A stretch of DNA of 64,000 nucleotides from JAAYCB01 sp012744395 (GCA_028703175.1 JAQVNJ010000014.1:1-64000), one strand, 5' to 3'. Shown: positions 16,966 to 26,010, counted from the first letter of the stretch. Program-made: numbers and translations. Notes: a model not told the origin generated them from the letters alone.

Positions 16966-17298
16966 ATGGCCGTGACTTTGACGGAATCAGCCGCATCCGA
17001 AGTGAAACGATTGATTGAAGGGGAGAAGCTCGGCGCCAGCACCCGTCTGCGGATGGCAATCGGCGGCGGCGGGTGCAGCGGGCTGCAATACGGATTGGGA
17101 TTCGACACGGAGTTCGATCCGGCCGTCGACGCCGAGTACGCGCAACACGGCGTCTCCCTGGTGACGAAGAAGAAGTTCGCGCTGCACCTCGACGGCACGA
17201 CGATCGACTTCCAGGACGGCCCGATGGGTCGCGGCTTCACGATCGACAACCCGAACCACCCCAAGGGTGGCGGGTGCCCCGGATGCGGCGGTCACTGA
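16966..17298 (+). CDS. A-type iron-sulfur carrier protein, IscA/ErpA family (110 aa)
   Basis: Small Fe-S carrier that passes clusters to apo-enzymes. The three conserved cysteines are present: one in GGGGCSGLQYGLGFD and two in the C-terminal GGGCPGCGGH. The N-terminus LTESAASEVKRLI is typical. The length is normal. I took the ATG at 16966 over a GTG three codons upstream. The stop codon overlaps the 3' end of the convergent RACo-like gene by 7 nt. The upstream desulfurase (13890-15104) is a possible partner. Confidence 0.95.
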   Translation: MAVTLTESAASEVKRLIEGEKLGASTRLRMAIGGGGCSGLQYGLGFDTEFDPAVDAEYAQHGVSLVTKKKFALHLDGTTIDFQDGPMGRGFTIDNPNHPKGGGCPGCGGH

Positions 17299-19145
17299 TC
17301 GCCGCTGGGGAAGATCATCGCGTCGGCAAACGTCCACTGAAACTGCGGATCGGCCGCCAGGTCGATGTGCATGGTCCGCGCGGCGAGGCGTTCCGCTTCC
17401 CGCCGTTTCTCCCGCGACAGCAGGGCGAGCCGCGCTCCGGCCAGCGACGTGTTGCCGCAATAGCGGATGCGATCGCCTGGGATCGACGGCGGAATCAGCC
17501 CGATCCGCCGCGCTTTGGCGCGGCGGATGTAGTTGCCGAACCCGCCCGCCAGATAGAGCGCGGCGACCTGCCCGGGTTCGATGCCGGCCCGCGACAGAAG
17601 CAGTTCGATACCGGTCCGGATCGCGCCGGAGGCGAGCTGCAACTGGCGAATATCCCGCTGATTCAACACAATCGCCTGGCCGGCCGCCGACTGTTCCACC
17701 GGGACGAGGAGAAAGGCCCGGTTCTGGGGATCGTCGGACACGCGCTGGCGGATGTCGTCCGGAGTGCCCGGAGGCAGATCGCTGCTTCGCCGGAAGCGCC
17801 CCTCGGGGCTGATCACCTGGAAGTCGAGGAGGATGGCGGCCAGGTCGATCAGCGCTGACCCGCACAGGCCCAGGGGCGCTGCGCGGCCGATCGTCTCGAT
17901 TGCCAGGGTCCCGTCGAACGTCACCCGCTCGATCGCCCCGGCACAGGCCCGCATGCCGTGCGTGATCCGAGCGCCTTCGAAGGCCGGGCCGGCGGCGGCC
18001 GCCGCCGCCGAGAGTTTCCCGTGCGCGGAAAGCACGATCTCGCCGTTTGTTCCCACGTCGACCAGGAGCGTCGGCCCCGGCTGATCGGCCAGGTCCGTCG
18101 TCAGCATCCCCGCCACCGTGTCGCCGCCCACAAAGCCGCCGATCACCGGCAAGACGTAGACGCGCCCGCTGGGATGGATCTTCAGGGGCAACTCGCGCGC
18201 GGGAAACCGCAGCGCGGTCCGCACTGCCGGGACAAAGGGAACCTCGCCGAGACAGCGCGGGTCCAAGCGGCACAACAGGTGCTGCATGGTTGTATTGCCG
18301 GCAAACGCGACCTCGTAGATCTCCCCGCGCTGGATGCCGGCCGAGGCGGCCAGCGACTCGATCAACCGATCGACCGCCTCGAGAACCGACGCCTGAAGCC
18401 GCGCCAGACCGCCATCGCCCGCGGCCATTTGAATCCGCGTCAGCACGTCGTCGCCGAACCGCGTCTGCGGGTTGAGCTGGGTGGCGACCGCCAATTCCTC
18501 ACCGCTGACCAGGTCGACCAGCGCGGCGGCCAACGTCGTCGTGCCGATGTCCACGGCGACCGCGAAGCTCTGGCCCCGGGTATCGCCGGGCTCGAAGTCC
18601 AGCAACCGGTCCTCGGCCAACACGGCGGTGCCGCAAAACCGGGCCTCGCGGAGCCGCCCGGGCAGACTGCCGAGCACCCGCAGGTCCGCCTCAAAGGGCC
18701 CGATCGCCCGCTCAAGACGCGCAGCGTCGCTGGCATCGTCGTCGCGGCTGGGCGCGGCCAGTTCGACATGCTGCTTTCGAATCGCGGCATCGATGGCGGT
18801 CGACCGATGGTGGTTCGGTGCGCCGCTGAGAATCTGATGAAATTCTGCAAGGCGGGAAAGCTCGGGGACCTCAATTCTCGCCGGTCGAACGGCCTTGGTC
18901 TGGCACGCCAGGCGGACACCGGCCTTCAGTTCCGCTTCGCTCAGCAGCCGCCGCTCCGCCGCGAGCGGCGCGGCGGCCCCCTCGCGAACGATCACGCGGC
19001 ACTTGCCGCAGACCCCCTCGCCGCCGCAAGGCGCATCGAGGATGATCCCGGCATTGGCCAGCGCTTCGATCAGCGGCACGCCCGGTTCGGCGCGGATTGT
19101 CTTTCCCGAGGGATGCAGCCTGAGGGGAATCGAAGCGTCACCCAT
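17292..19145 (-). CDS. RACo-like protein: 2Fe-2S ferredoxin plus ASKHA (DUF4445) domain (617 aa)
   Basis: Proteins of this family are ATP-dependent activators that reduce the cobalt of corrinoid proteins. The N-terminal ferredoxin has C40, C46, C49 and C81 (APCGGEGVCGKC, then RLACQTKA). A linker leads to the DUF4445 ASKHA ATPase, with VAVDIGTTTLAAALVDL, AGNTTMQHLL, LLVDVGTNGEIVL and AALYLAGGFGNYI. Length matches the family (about 580-640). The start overlaps the LysR gene by 8 nt on the same strand, so the two are translationally coupled. No corrinoid protein or methyltransferase gene is in the window, so the partner is unknown. Confidence 0.9.
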   Translation of the reverse strand: MGDASIPLRLHPSGKTIRAEPGVPLIEALANAGIILDAPCGGEGVCGKCRVIVREGAAAPLAAERRLLSEAELKAGVRLACQTKAVRPARIEVPELSRLAEFHQILSGAPNHHRSTAIDAAIRKQHVELAAPSRDDDASDAARLERAIGPFEADLRVLGSLPGRLREARFCGTAVLAEDRLLDFEPGDTRGQSFAVAVDIGTTTLAAALVDLVSGEELAVATQLNPQTRFGDDVLTRIQMAAGDGGLARLQASVLEAVDRLIESLAASAGIQRGEIYEVAFAGNTTMQHLLCRLDPRCLGEVPFVPAVRTALRFPARELPLKIHPSGRVYVLPVIGGFVGGDTVAGMLTTDLADQPGPTLLVDVGTNGEIVLSAHGKLSAAAAAAGPAFEGARITHGMRACAGAIERVTFDGTLAIETIGRAAPLGLCGSALIDLAAILLDFQVISPEGRFRRSSDLPPGTPDDIRQRVSDDPQNRAFLLVPVEQSAAGQAIVLNQRDIRQLQLASGAIRTGIELLLSRAGIEPGQVAALYLAGGFGNYIRRAKARRIGLIPPSIPGDRIRYCGNTSLAGARLALLSREKRREAERLAARTMHIDLAADPQFQWTFADAMIFPSGDQ

Positions 19146-20046
19146 GCTGACGATCCTCGTTGGCGTCTAGTCCTTCCTGGAGCAGATCGAGGAATTTCGT
19201 AATCGTCGGGGCGAACACCTTCCGCTGCCGATGGATGATCCCCAAGGGACGTTCCAGCGCCGGCGCGATCAGGCGGACCGCCGCCAGATCCCCCCGCGCC
19301 AGCTCGGCGCGGACGGTCGGCTCGGGCAGGATGCTCACCCCCGCCTCAATTCCAATCGCCTGCTTGATCGTCTCGATATTGTCAAACTCCATCACGATGC
19401 GAACCGAGATGTTCCGCTGGCGGAAGTAGCGGTCGATTTCCTTGCGGATCACCAGATCCCGGTCGAAACCGACGAAGGCCTGGTCCTTGAGATGCTCCGC
19501 GGTGACGACCTTCCGCCTGGCCAGGGCGTGGTTCGGATGGCAGACGAGAACCATCTTCTCCGATCGCAGGGGAATCACGTTGAGCTCGACCGACGGGACG
19601 GGATAGGAGACAATCCCCAAGTCGACCTCCGAGTTGAGGACGGCCTCGTAGACCTTGTTCGGGCGGAGGTATTCCAGCTGCACCTTGGCCTTCGGGTAGC
19701 GGCGCATGAACTGCTTCATGCAGCGGCTCATATCGTGCAACCCGACCGAGTAGATCGCCGCCACGCGAACCCTCCCGGTGATCTCTTTCCGCAGCGAACG
19801 GACCTTGGTCTCAACCGCGTCGTAGAGCTCGAGCACCTCGCGAAACCCCTCGTAGCAGGCCTGCCCCTCCGGCGTCAGTACGAACGGCCGCTTGCTGCGG
19901 TCGACAAGCTGCACCCCGAAGTGCTGCTCCATCCGATGCACCGATTGGGTCGCCGCCGACTGGCTCACCTGGTTGGCGGCCGCCCCGCGAGAGAAGCTTT
20001 GGTGTTGCACCACGTCGCAAAACACGCGGATTGTGGCAATTTTCAT
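19138..20046 (-). CDS. LysR-family transcriptional regulator, CysB-like (302 aa)
   Basis: LysR-type regulator with an N-terminal winged helix-turn-helix (ATIRVFCDVVQHQSFSRGAA, then SQSAATQSVHRMEQHFGVQL) and a type 2 periplasmic-binding-like effector domain (from about residue 90; GRVRVAAIYSVGLHDM, EVDLGIVSYP). The start ATG at 20046 is right at the conserved MKIATIRVF beginning; longer frames upstream are not homologous. A perfect palindrome with the T-N11-A core lies 15 nt upstream (20061-20077) and should be its operator. The gene overlaps the RACo-like gene behind it, so it probably regulates that gene and the divergent dehydrogenase. The effector is unknown. Confidence 0.92.
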   Translation of the reverse strand: MKIATIRVFCDVVQHQSFSRGAAANQVSQSAATQSVHRMEQHFGVQLVDRSKRPFVLTPEGQACYEGFREVLELYDAVETKVRSLRKEITGRVRVAAIYSVGLHDMSRCMKQFMRRYPKAKVQLEYLRPNKVYEAVLNSEVDLGIVSYPVPSVELNVIPLRSEKMVLVCHPNHALARRKVVTAEHLKDQAFVGFDRDLVIRKEIDRYFRQRNISVRIVMEFDNIETIKQAIGIEAGVSILPEPTVRAELARGDLAAVRLIAPALERPLGIIHRQRKVFAPTITKFLDLLQEGLDANEDRQHG

Positions 20047-20060
20047 GATGGCAATCTTAG

Positions 20061-20077
20061 CATAAGCTTCGCTTATG
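20061..20077. promoter_or_regulatory. Perfect 17-bp palindrome, likely LysR operator
   Basis: CATAAGC-TTC-GCTTATG is a perfect inverted repeat and contains the LysR T-N11-A signature (T20063, A20075). It lies 15 nt before the LysR start codon and in the divergent region shared with the zinc dehydrogenase (20268-21299), an arrangement typical for autoregulation plus control of the divergent gene. Confidence 0.75.
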
Positions 20078-20267
20078 TCAACGCCGCTTCGTACCAGGGG
20101 GATCGGCCCAAGGGACCGCCGGCCGCGCGGTTCGCGCTCGGCCATGCTTCGGTGGGAATCCGCGGTTCCGGTCGCGCGGCTGCCGCGGCGGGCTTGACAC
20201 GCGGCAGCGACGACCCGACATTCAGGGGATCGCATGACGCGCGCCCAACTTGCCGGAAGACGCCCCG

Positions 20268-21299
20268 ATGAAAGCCCTGCGACTGGCCGAATGCAACCGC
20301 TTTGAGGTATGCGAGGTTCCCCGGCCCCGAATTCTGCCCGACGAGGTCCTCGTCGAGGTCAAAGTCTGCGGGATCTGTGGCAGCGATGTCCACGGCATGG
20401 ACGGCTCCACCGGCCGCCGCAAGCCGCCAATCATCATGGGCCACGAGGCCTCGGGCGTGATCGCCGAGGTCGGTGCGGCGGCCACGACCTGGCGCGTCGG
20501 GCAGCCGGTCACGTTCGACTCCACGGCCTACTGCGGCAGTTGCCACTTCTGCGCACGCGGCGCCGTCAACCTTTGCGACAACCGCCAGGTGCTTGGAGTC
20601 TCCTGCGACGAATTCAAGCGCGACGGGGCATTCGCCCAGTTCGTGGCCGTCCCCGCGCGAATCCTCGTCGAGATCCCCGACGCCGTGGGCTTCGAACAGG
20701 CCGCCATGGCCGAGCCGGTCGCGATCGCCGTGCACGCCGCCGCCCGCGTGCCGCTGAACCGCGACGACGTGGTGGTCGTCATCGGCGCCGGCGTGATCGG
20801 CCTGTTGATCATCGAGGCCCTCCGGGCCCGGGGGTGCGGCCGGATCATCGCGATCGACGTGAAACGCGACCGGCTCGAGCTGGCCGCGCGGTTGGGCGCG
20901 GACTGGGGCATTTCGCCGGATGATGTCGATGCGGTTGCCGAAGTCCGCAAGTTGACCGGCGGGCGCGGCGCCGACATCGTCATGGAAGCGGTCGGCCTGA
21001 AGACCACCGTCGGCTGGGCGTTGCAGATTGTTCGCAAGGGGGGCGCGGTCGGTCTGGTCGGAAACCTGGCGCCGACCGTTGAACTGCCCCTCCAGACCGT
21101 CGTCACGCGGGAACTGACCCTCCTCGGGTCGTGCGCCTCAAGCGGCGAGTACGGCCGATGCCTGGATCTGATCGCCCGCGGTATAATCCAGGTCGACCCG
21201 CTGATCAGCGGACTGGCGACTCTCGAGGATGCCGCCGATTGGTTTGAGCGGCTCCGTGCCGGCGAGGAGCGCCTGATCAAGGTCCTGGTGCGTCCTTGA
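20268..21299 (+). CDS. Zinc-dependent medium-chain alcohol/polyol dehydrogenase (343 aa)
   Basis: Medium-chain dehydrogenase oxidising an alcohol or polyol with NAD. The catalytic zinc ligand region is CGICGSDVHGM (C37) and GHEASG (H59, E60). The structural zinc cysteines are C89, C92, C95 and C103. The Rossmann motif VIGAGVIGLL is followed by an Asp (AIDVKRDR), which favours NAD over NADP. It resembles sorbitol or threonine dehydrogenase-like enzymes; substrate not visible. I took the ATG at 20268 over 20250, since the fold starts MKALRL. It is divergent from the LysR gene across the palindrome and may be its target. Confidence 0.92.
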   Translation: MKALRLAECNRFEVCEVPRPRILPDEVLVEVKVCGICGSDVHGMDGSTGRRKPPIIMGHEASGVIAEVGAAATTWRVGQPVTFDSTAYCGSCHFCARGAVNLCDNRQVLGVSCDEFKRDGAFAQFVAVPARILVEIPDAVGFEQAAMAEPVAIAVHAAARVPLNRDDVVVVIGAGVIGLLIIEALRARGCGRIIAIDVKRDRLELAARLGADWGISPDDVDAVAEVRKLTGGRGADIVMEAVGLKTTVGWALQIVRKGGAVGLVGNLAPTVELPLQTVVTRELTLLGSCASSGEYGRCLDLIARGIIQVDPLISGLATLEDAADWFERLRAGEERLIKVLVRP

Positions 21300-21313
21300 A
21301 GCCCAGCGGCGTC

Positions 21314-21337
21314 GTTCCCAAGCCGGAGCTTGGAAAC
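21314..21337. repeat. 24-bp palindromic repeat, copy 1
   Basis: A member of the GTTCCCAAGC.../...GCTTGGGAAC palindrome family of this window, here with a single-base-shifted right arm (GCTTGGAAAC). It lies 14 nt after the dehydrogenase stop. The other copies are at 26827, 32987, 33032 and 36941. Confidence 0.7.
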
Positions 21338-21405
21338 GGGGAGACAAATTGCCAAGAGGCTTGCGGATCCACCTGAATGGGTATATGCTAGCGTTAATTC
21401 GAGGG

Positions 21406-21434
21406 GTGACGAAGCTGGCTGGGTGGATTAGAAT
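21406..21434 (+). promoter_or_regulatory. Predicted promoter of the Hsp70-like gene
   Basis: GTGACG (21406-21411), a 17-nt spacer and TAGAAT (21429-21434). Four and five of six positions match consensus. The start codon is 42 nt downstream. Confidence 0.4.
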
Positions 21435-21476
21435 CGCTAAAGGAGCGATCGTCCATCGACAGCGAAGCTAGCAACC

Positions 21477-23462
21477 ATGAATCTGCCGTCCGACGGAGAT
21501 CACGCGAATCGGCCAATCGCCGTTGGCATTGATCTTGGCACCACCTATTCCCTGCTCGCCTATCTTGATCCGGCGGGGCGGCCGATCTCTTTGCCGAATT
21601 CGTCGGGGGATTTGCTCACCCCCAGCGCGGTCATCGTCGATGAGGACGAGATCGTCGTCGGGCGGGAGGCGGTCAAGGCGTCGTCCTTTTCACCCGGCAA
21701 CTATTCCGAATGCTTCAAACGCGACATGGGCCGGCAGGCGGTGCAGCGTCCGGTGCACGGCCACCACGTCCCCCCCGAGGTGCTCAGCGCGCTGGTCCTC
21801 CAGCGATTGAAGCGCGATGCGGAACAGCGTCTGGGACCGCTTTCCAAGGCGGTGATCACCGTGCCGGCCTACTTCGACGAAATGCGCCGCAAAGCGACGC
21901 AGGACGCCGGCCGGCTCGCCGGCTGGGAGGTTCTCGACATCATCAACGAGCCAACCGCCGCGGCCTTGGCATGCGGTTGGGAGCGGGGGCTGTTCGGCAT
22001 GCACGGAACGAGCGCCTGCGATCCGGCGGAACGCGTTTTGATCTACGACCTCGGCGGCGGGACGTTCGACGTGAGCTTGCTGGAGATCGATTCGAGCGCG
22101 TTCCGTACGCTGGCCACCGACGGCGACGTCCGCCTCGGCGGCAAGGACTTCGACCAGGCACTGGTCGACCACATCGCCGAGCGTTTTCTGTCGGAACACG
22201 GACTGGATCCCCGCAACGACGCGCCGGACGCCGCCCAACTCTGGCGCGACGCCCAGGAACTGAAGCACGCCTTGAGCGAACATTCCAAGGCGACGACCGT
22301 GTGTTTTCACGCCGGCATCCGGATGCGGATCGAAGTCACCCGGCAGCAGTTCGAGGAGATGACCGCGCACCTGCTCCAGCGGACGGAGGAAACCGCATCG
22401 CTGGTCGCTCAGCAAGCCGGCCTCGACTGGCGGGAGATCGATCGGATTCTCGTCGTCGGCGGCGCCACGCGGATGCCGATGGTCACGAACATGCTCCGGC
22501 GGTTGACCGGCAAAACGCCCGACCTGTCGATTTCCGCCGACGAGGCCGTCGCGCACGGGGCGGCGCTCTACGCGGGCATGCTCCTGGGATTGGGCAGCGA
22601 CCGCCAGCGGAGGTGCATCCTGATCAACGTGAACTCCCACAGCCTTGGCGTGGTTGGCTTTGAAGCCGGAACCGGCCGCCGCGTCAACGCCGTGCTGATT
22701 CCGAGAAACACCCCGATTCCGGCCGAAGTGACCAGGTCCTTCAAGACGTTGGAGCCGAACCAGAGGACCGTCGCCGTGCCGGTCGTGGAAGGCGAGAGCG
22801 AACGCCCTGAGTTCTGCGTCTCCCTGGGGAAGTGCGTCGTCCGCGACTTGCCGCCCGACTTGCCCAAAGGGACCCCCGTCGAGGTCACTTATCGCTACGC
22901 CCTGAACGGCCGCGTCTCCGTCTCCGCGCGGGTGCCGAGCACGGGCAGGTCGGCGGAGGTCGAGATCGAGCGCGACCGCGGCCACATCAACGCGGACTTG
23001 CCGACGTGGCGGAATCGCCTGCTCAAAGCGGCCCCACCGCCGCTGGGCGGCCACATCTCCTCGGAAAACACCGACGAGACGGACCTTGCCACCCGCGACG
23101 GGATCATTCGCCAACTCGACACCCTCTACACCCAGATTGGCCAGGCGGCGGTCGCGGCACACCTGCCGAAGGGGCACGAGGCCGCGCAGCGGGCCGCCCG
23201 CACCGCGGCCGAAGAGCTCCGGCGCGCCCGCCAGGCCCTGGCCGAGGCGGAACAGCGGCGCGCGGAGACCCACGGCCCGGCGGAAGCGGCCCGGCTGAGT
23301 GCCGAAGTCTCCAACGCCCGCCTCAGCGAGCGGCAGGCCGCCACGAACAGCCGTTTCGCATACCTCTCGTTGGGCCGCGAAATCGCCACCGCCGGCCTCT
23401 CCCCCCTGGGAGCCGAAGAGGCCCTCAAGCAGGCCCAGTCCTTGCGCCGCCAATTGAAGTAG
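21477..23462 (+). CDS. Divergent Hsp70/DnaK-family ATPase (661 aa)
   Basis: Hsp70-type chaperone with a full nucleotide-binding domain (to about residue 380): phosphate 1 AVGIDLGTTYSLLAYL, connect 1 and phosphate 2 LIYDLGGGTFDVSLLEI, and adenosine motif ILVVGGATRMPMV. The substrate-binding part (about 385-500) is degenerate compared with DnaK, with few of the expected loops, and the rest (about 540-655) is an Ala/Glu/Arg-rich predicted coiled coil instead of a normal lid. There is no neighbouring grpE or dnaJ. It is therefore a specialised Hsp70 paralogue rather than housekeeping DnaK. The conclusion is from domain layout only. Confidence 0.9.
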   Translation: MNLPSDGDHANRPIAVGIDLGTTYSLLAYLDPAGRPISLPNSSGDLLTPSAVIVDEDEIVVGREAVKASSFSPGNYSECFKRDMGRQAVQRPVHGHHVPPEVLSALVLQRLKRDAEQRLGPLSKAVITVPAYFDEMRRKATQDAGRLAGWEVLDIINEPTAAALACGWERGLFGMHGTSACDPAERVLIYDLGGGTFDVSLLEIDSSAFRTLATDGDVRLGGKDFDQALVDHIAERFLSEHGLDPRNDAPDAAQLWRDAQELKHALSEHSKATTVCFHAGIRMRIEVTRQQFEEMTAHLLQRTEETASLVAQQAGLDWREIDRILVVGGATRMPMVTNMLRRLTGKTPDLSISADEAVAHGAALYAGMLLGLGSDRQRRCILINVNSHSLGVVGFEAGTGRRVNAVLIPRNTPIPAEVTRSFKTLEPNQRTVAVPVVEGESERPEFCVSLGKCVVRDLPPDLPKGTPVEVTYRYALNGRVSVSARVPSTGRSAEVEIERDRGHINADLPTWRNRLLKAAPPPLGGHISSENTDETDLATRDGIIRQLDTLYTQIGQAAVAAHLPKGHEAAQRAARTAAEELRRARQALAEAEQRRAETHGPAEAARLSAEVSNARLSERQAATNSRFAYLSLGREIATAGLSPLGAEEALKQAQSLRRQLK

Positions 23463-23533
23463 CCCCGATTCCCGGGGGATGTTCAGGCAGGGATTCGATC
23501 AGAACGGTTCCCCGGAATCCAGCGCAAAAACAA

Positions 23534-23571
23534 GCGAAGGGCGAATTGACCACGGTCAGATCGCCCTTCGC
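23534..23571 (-). terminator. Hairpin terminator between convergent genes
   Basis: Perfect 11-bp arms GCGAAGGGCGA (23534-23544) and TCGCCCTTCGC (23561-23571), with an inner TGACC-AC-GGTCA stem. A T-run follows on the minus strand (plus-strand A-run 23526-23530), so it fits termination of the minus-strand gene at 23609-24136. It may work for both. Confidence 0.65.
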
Positions 23572-23608
23572 CGGCTTGATTGTCCAACATTCTGCGCGAT
23601 TCCGCTGG

Positions 23609-24136
23609 TCAAGGGCTCGCGGGTGTCGAGCCGGAGTCCGATGTCGCGACGACCACGCCGGCGATGATGCCGCCCGCGGCCAGCGCCGGCAGAATCCACT
23701 GTCCAATGCCGCCGCTCGAACACGGATCGCAATACGCCTGGCCGCGGACGACCTGGCCGTTGGCGATCAGCATCGCACGCGGCTTGGCAACCGGGGGAGC
23801 GGCGTTGGCGGTCCAGAGCCGATAGACGCCCTGGCCACCTTCCGTGACAACCTGCGCTGTGCCGCCACTCAGGCCGGCAACCTGGAAATTGCCCGCGTGG
23901 TCGGTCCGTCCGTAAGCTGGCTGGCGACCTTGCTGGAGGACAACGACCTGGACACCCGCCTTGCCGAGCCCCTGCTGGTCAACGACCTGGCCACTCAGCA
24001 TTCCGCCGTTGGCCAGGGCCACGTCGGTGATTTGGCGATTGGCCGCGGCAGGGGCCGCCATCACGGCTTGGGGCAGAATCAAGCCGATGCAGACAATCGC
24101 AATCACCTGCTTCCGAAAGCGTCTCTTATCGTTCAC
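23609..24136 (-). CDS. Exported carboxypeptidase-regulatory-like domain protein (175 aa)
   Basis: Signal peptide (about residues 8-27, VIAIVCIGLILPQAVMAA) followed by one beta-sandwich of the carboxypeptidase-regulatory/transthyretin-like type: GGMLSGQVVDQQGLGKAGVQV and RTDHAGNFQVAGLSGG. The C-terminus has a CDPC pair and a hydrophobic Gly/Ala segment (WILPALAAGGIIAGVVVA) that could be a membrane anchor. The GTG at 24136 has GGAAG about 7 nt upstream; a longer frame to 24187 seems unlikely. It lies between the Hsp70 gene (convergent) and the WecA-like gene (75 nt downstream of its stop). Function unknown. Confidence 0.75.
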   Translation of the reverse strand: MNDKRRFRKQVIAIVCIGLILPQAVMAAPAAANRQITDVALANGGMLSGQVVDQQGLGKAGVQVVVLQQGRQPAYGRTDHAGNFQVAGLSGGTAQVVTEGGQGVYRLWTANAAPPVAKPRAMLIANGQVVRGQAYCDPCSSGGIGQWILPALAAGGIIAGVVVATSDSGSTPASP

Positions 24137-24211
24137 TTCCCTTCTTCCTCCTTGTGTTGGAGAACGTCTAACTAAGCATTCGAACATATTTTCTGCCGGA
24201 ATTGGCGCTGG

Positions 24212-25426
24212 TCACGCTCTGTGAACCGGCCAATCCGGCGTTGGCGCCCAATGCTGCGCCGCCGACAGACCGGCAATCTGTCCGGCCGTCAGGCCGGCCA
24301 TCGCGGAGGCGTCAACCGCCTCCCCGGGACCAAGCGGCGGATCGTTCGTTTGACCGGCGACGGCAACTCTCCGGCGCCCCGCCCGGTGGACGAACAGGCT
24401 CTTGACGCGGCCCCATTCCTCGTGTCCGAACAACTGCTGGCGAACGCAAAACGCGACCGCTGCCAGCCCACCGAGCCAGGCCCAATGCTCTTGGCCCGTG
24501 AGGACGACCAGGCATCCCATGGCGCCTGCGCCCAGGCTCAGCCCCCCGAGCACGGCGAGGCTTCCCCAAACGCCGAGACCGCGGTCCAGCAACCGATGGT
24601 GCACGTGCCCGCGGTCGGCCGCCATGATGCCGCGTCCGGCAAGCCCCCGCCGCACGATCGCCAGCAGCGTATCGCAAAGGGGCACGAACAGGAGTGCCCC
24701 GATGTGCGTCAGATTTGCCGCCCCCGCTTCGGGTCCCGCATGAAGCGCTAGCGTCGCCAGCACCAAGCCGATGACCATGCTTCCGCAATCGCCCAGGTAG
24801 ATCCTCGCCGGAGGCAAGTTGTGTGCCAGAAATCCGCCCAGAGCGCCGGCCAAAACCAGCGCAATGATCGTCGCGTGCTGCTGGCCGCTGATTGCAGCCA
24901 TGGCAGCAATCGCCAGGGCGATGATGATTCCCACCGTCGACGCCAGGCCGTCCATGCCGTCGATCAGATTCAAGGCGTTGATTCCCAGGACAATCCAGCC
25001 GACCGTCCAGGGAATTCCCAGCCACCCCAATTCAATCACCTGCCCGAACAGGACGAGTCGTTCCGCGTAACACCCGGCCAGGAGCAGCGGCACAACCGAC
25101 AGGACCTGGCCGAACAACTTCAGATCGGCCCGCATGTCGCACAGATCATCGTAACAGCCGAGGAACGAGAGCATGGCGATCGAAACGGCCAGCGCGGCGG
25201 TCAGCGGCAGGGCCGGAAAATCAGCAGGGCAAAGGATGGCCGACAGGCCAATTCCGATCAGAATCGCGGTATTAACGGCAATCCCTCCCCACTCGGGGGT
25301 CGGCCTGGCGTGCTTCTTGCGAAAACCGTCTGGACGGCTGATCGCTCCGCATTTCCAAGCGGCCCTCATCGCCAGCGGCGTGAGCAGGAGACTGCTGAGA
25401 ACGGCAACAATGACGACGAACCCCAT
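24212..25426 (-). CDS. WecA/MraY-family phospho-sugar transferase (404 aa)
   Basis: Polytopic membrane enzyme that moves a UDP-sugar phosphate (usually GlcNAc-1-P) to undecaprenyl phosphate, the first step of many surface glycans. Conserved loops are visible: HARPTPEWGG, the metal-binding FLGCYDDLCDM, ALNLIDGMDGLAS, ARIYLGDCGSM and the HIH-type motif RGHVHHRLLDRG. About ten hydrophobic helices precede a non-homologous C-terminal tail rich in Ala/Gly. The ATG at 25426 has GAGGAAA just upstream, better than the longer frame to 25507. A fossil of a wecB-like epimerase lies about 600 nt upstream, so this locus may be a decayed polysaccharide cluster. WecA is the likely type, not MraY. Confidence 0.92.
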   Translation of the reverse strand: MGFVVIVAVLSSLLLTPLAMRAAWKCGAISRPDGFRKKHARPTPEWGGIAVNTAILIGIGLSAILCPADFPALPLTAALAVSIAMLSFLGCYDDLCDMRADLKLFGQVLSVVPLLLAGCYAERLVLFGQVIELGWLGIPWTVGWIVLGINALNLIDGMDGLASTVGIIIALAIAAMAAISGQQHATIIALVLAGALGGFLAHNLPPARIYLGDCGSMVIGLVLATLALHAGPEAGAANLTHIGALLFVPLCDTLLAIVRRGLAGRGIMAADRGHVHHRLLDRGLGVWGSLAVLGGLSLGAGAMGCLVVLTGQEHWAWLGGLAAVAFCVRQQLFGHEEWGRVKSLFVHRAGRRRVAVAGQTNDPPLGPGEAVDASAMAGLTAGQIAGLSAAQHWAPTPDWPVHRA

Positions 25427-26010
25427 TCGCTTTCCTCTTGAAACGCGCCTGATGGGGGAAACCGGCGATTCGGCTCCAGACCTTTTCTCTTCTTCGGCAG
25501 TTCTCAAGGGAAAAGACGCGAAGATTTTCCGAAAACACGGGATCTAGCTGGAAAACCTCCTACTCCGGGCGGATCGGTTATTCCTTTTGCCCGATTCGTC
25601 GCTCAGTCGAGCCGTCTCGCGGAGAACTACCCGCATGTTCGACGGTTTATATCGAATTTCTTGAGAGGACTTGTTAGATCGCCTCGAAAAACAGCCGATT
25701 GCACGAATCCCTGACGCAATCGCCAGCCCGCGGTGCCGGCGATTCCCTGCAACCGCTTTAACCGTTCCCCGACAGGTGGGGGGGTGGCAGGAATCGCCGC
25801 CGTTTTGCCTCGTGCGCGGCCTGTAGGGCTCGTGAATGCTCTCATTCACGCGAGATGAGTGTCTGGCCGGTGGAACTGATCGTGTCGAGTGTCGGACGTT
25901 CTCCCGCTCCCCGCGGGCGATGCGGGCACTTCAGGCCCATCGCCCAATTCGGGCCGCGGAGAATAACAGCGCGCGCAGCGGCGGGCAATCCCATTTCGAT
26001 CGATCGTAAC
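25427..26010. other. Intergenic stretch, no intact gene
   Basis: About 580 nt upstream of the WecA-like gene. Open frames here have no recognisable domains. A GATATAAA-like -10 lies near 25645 on the minus strand. The stretch may be degraded coding sequence of the wecB fossil that follows at 26011. Confidence 0.4.
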
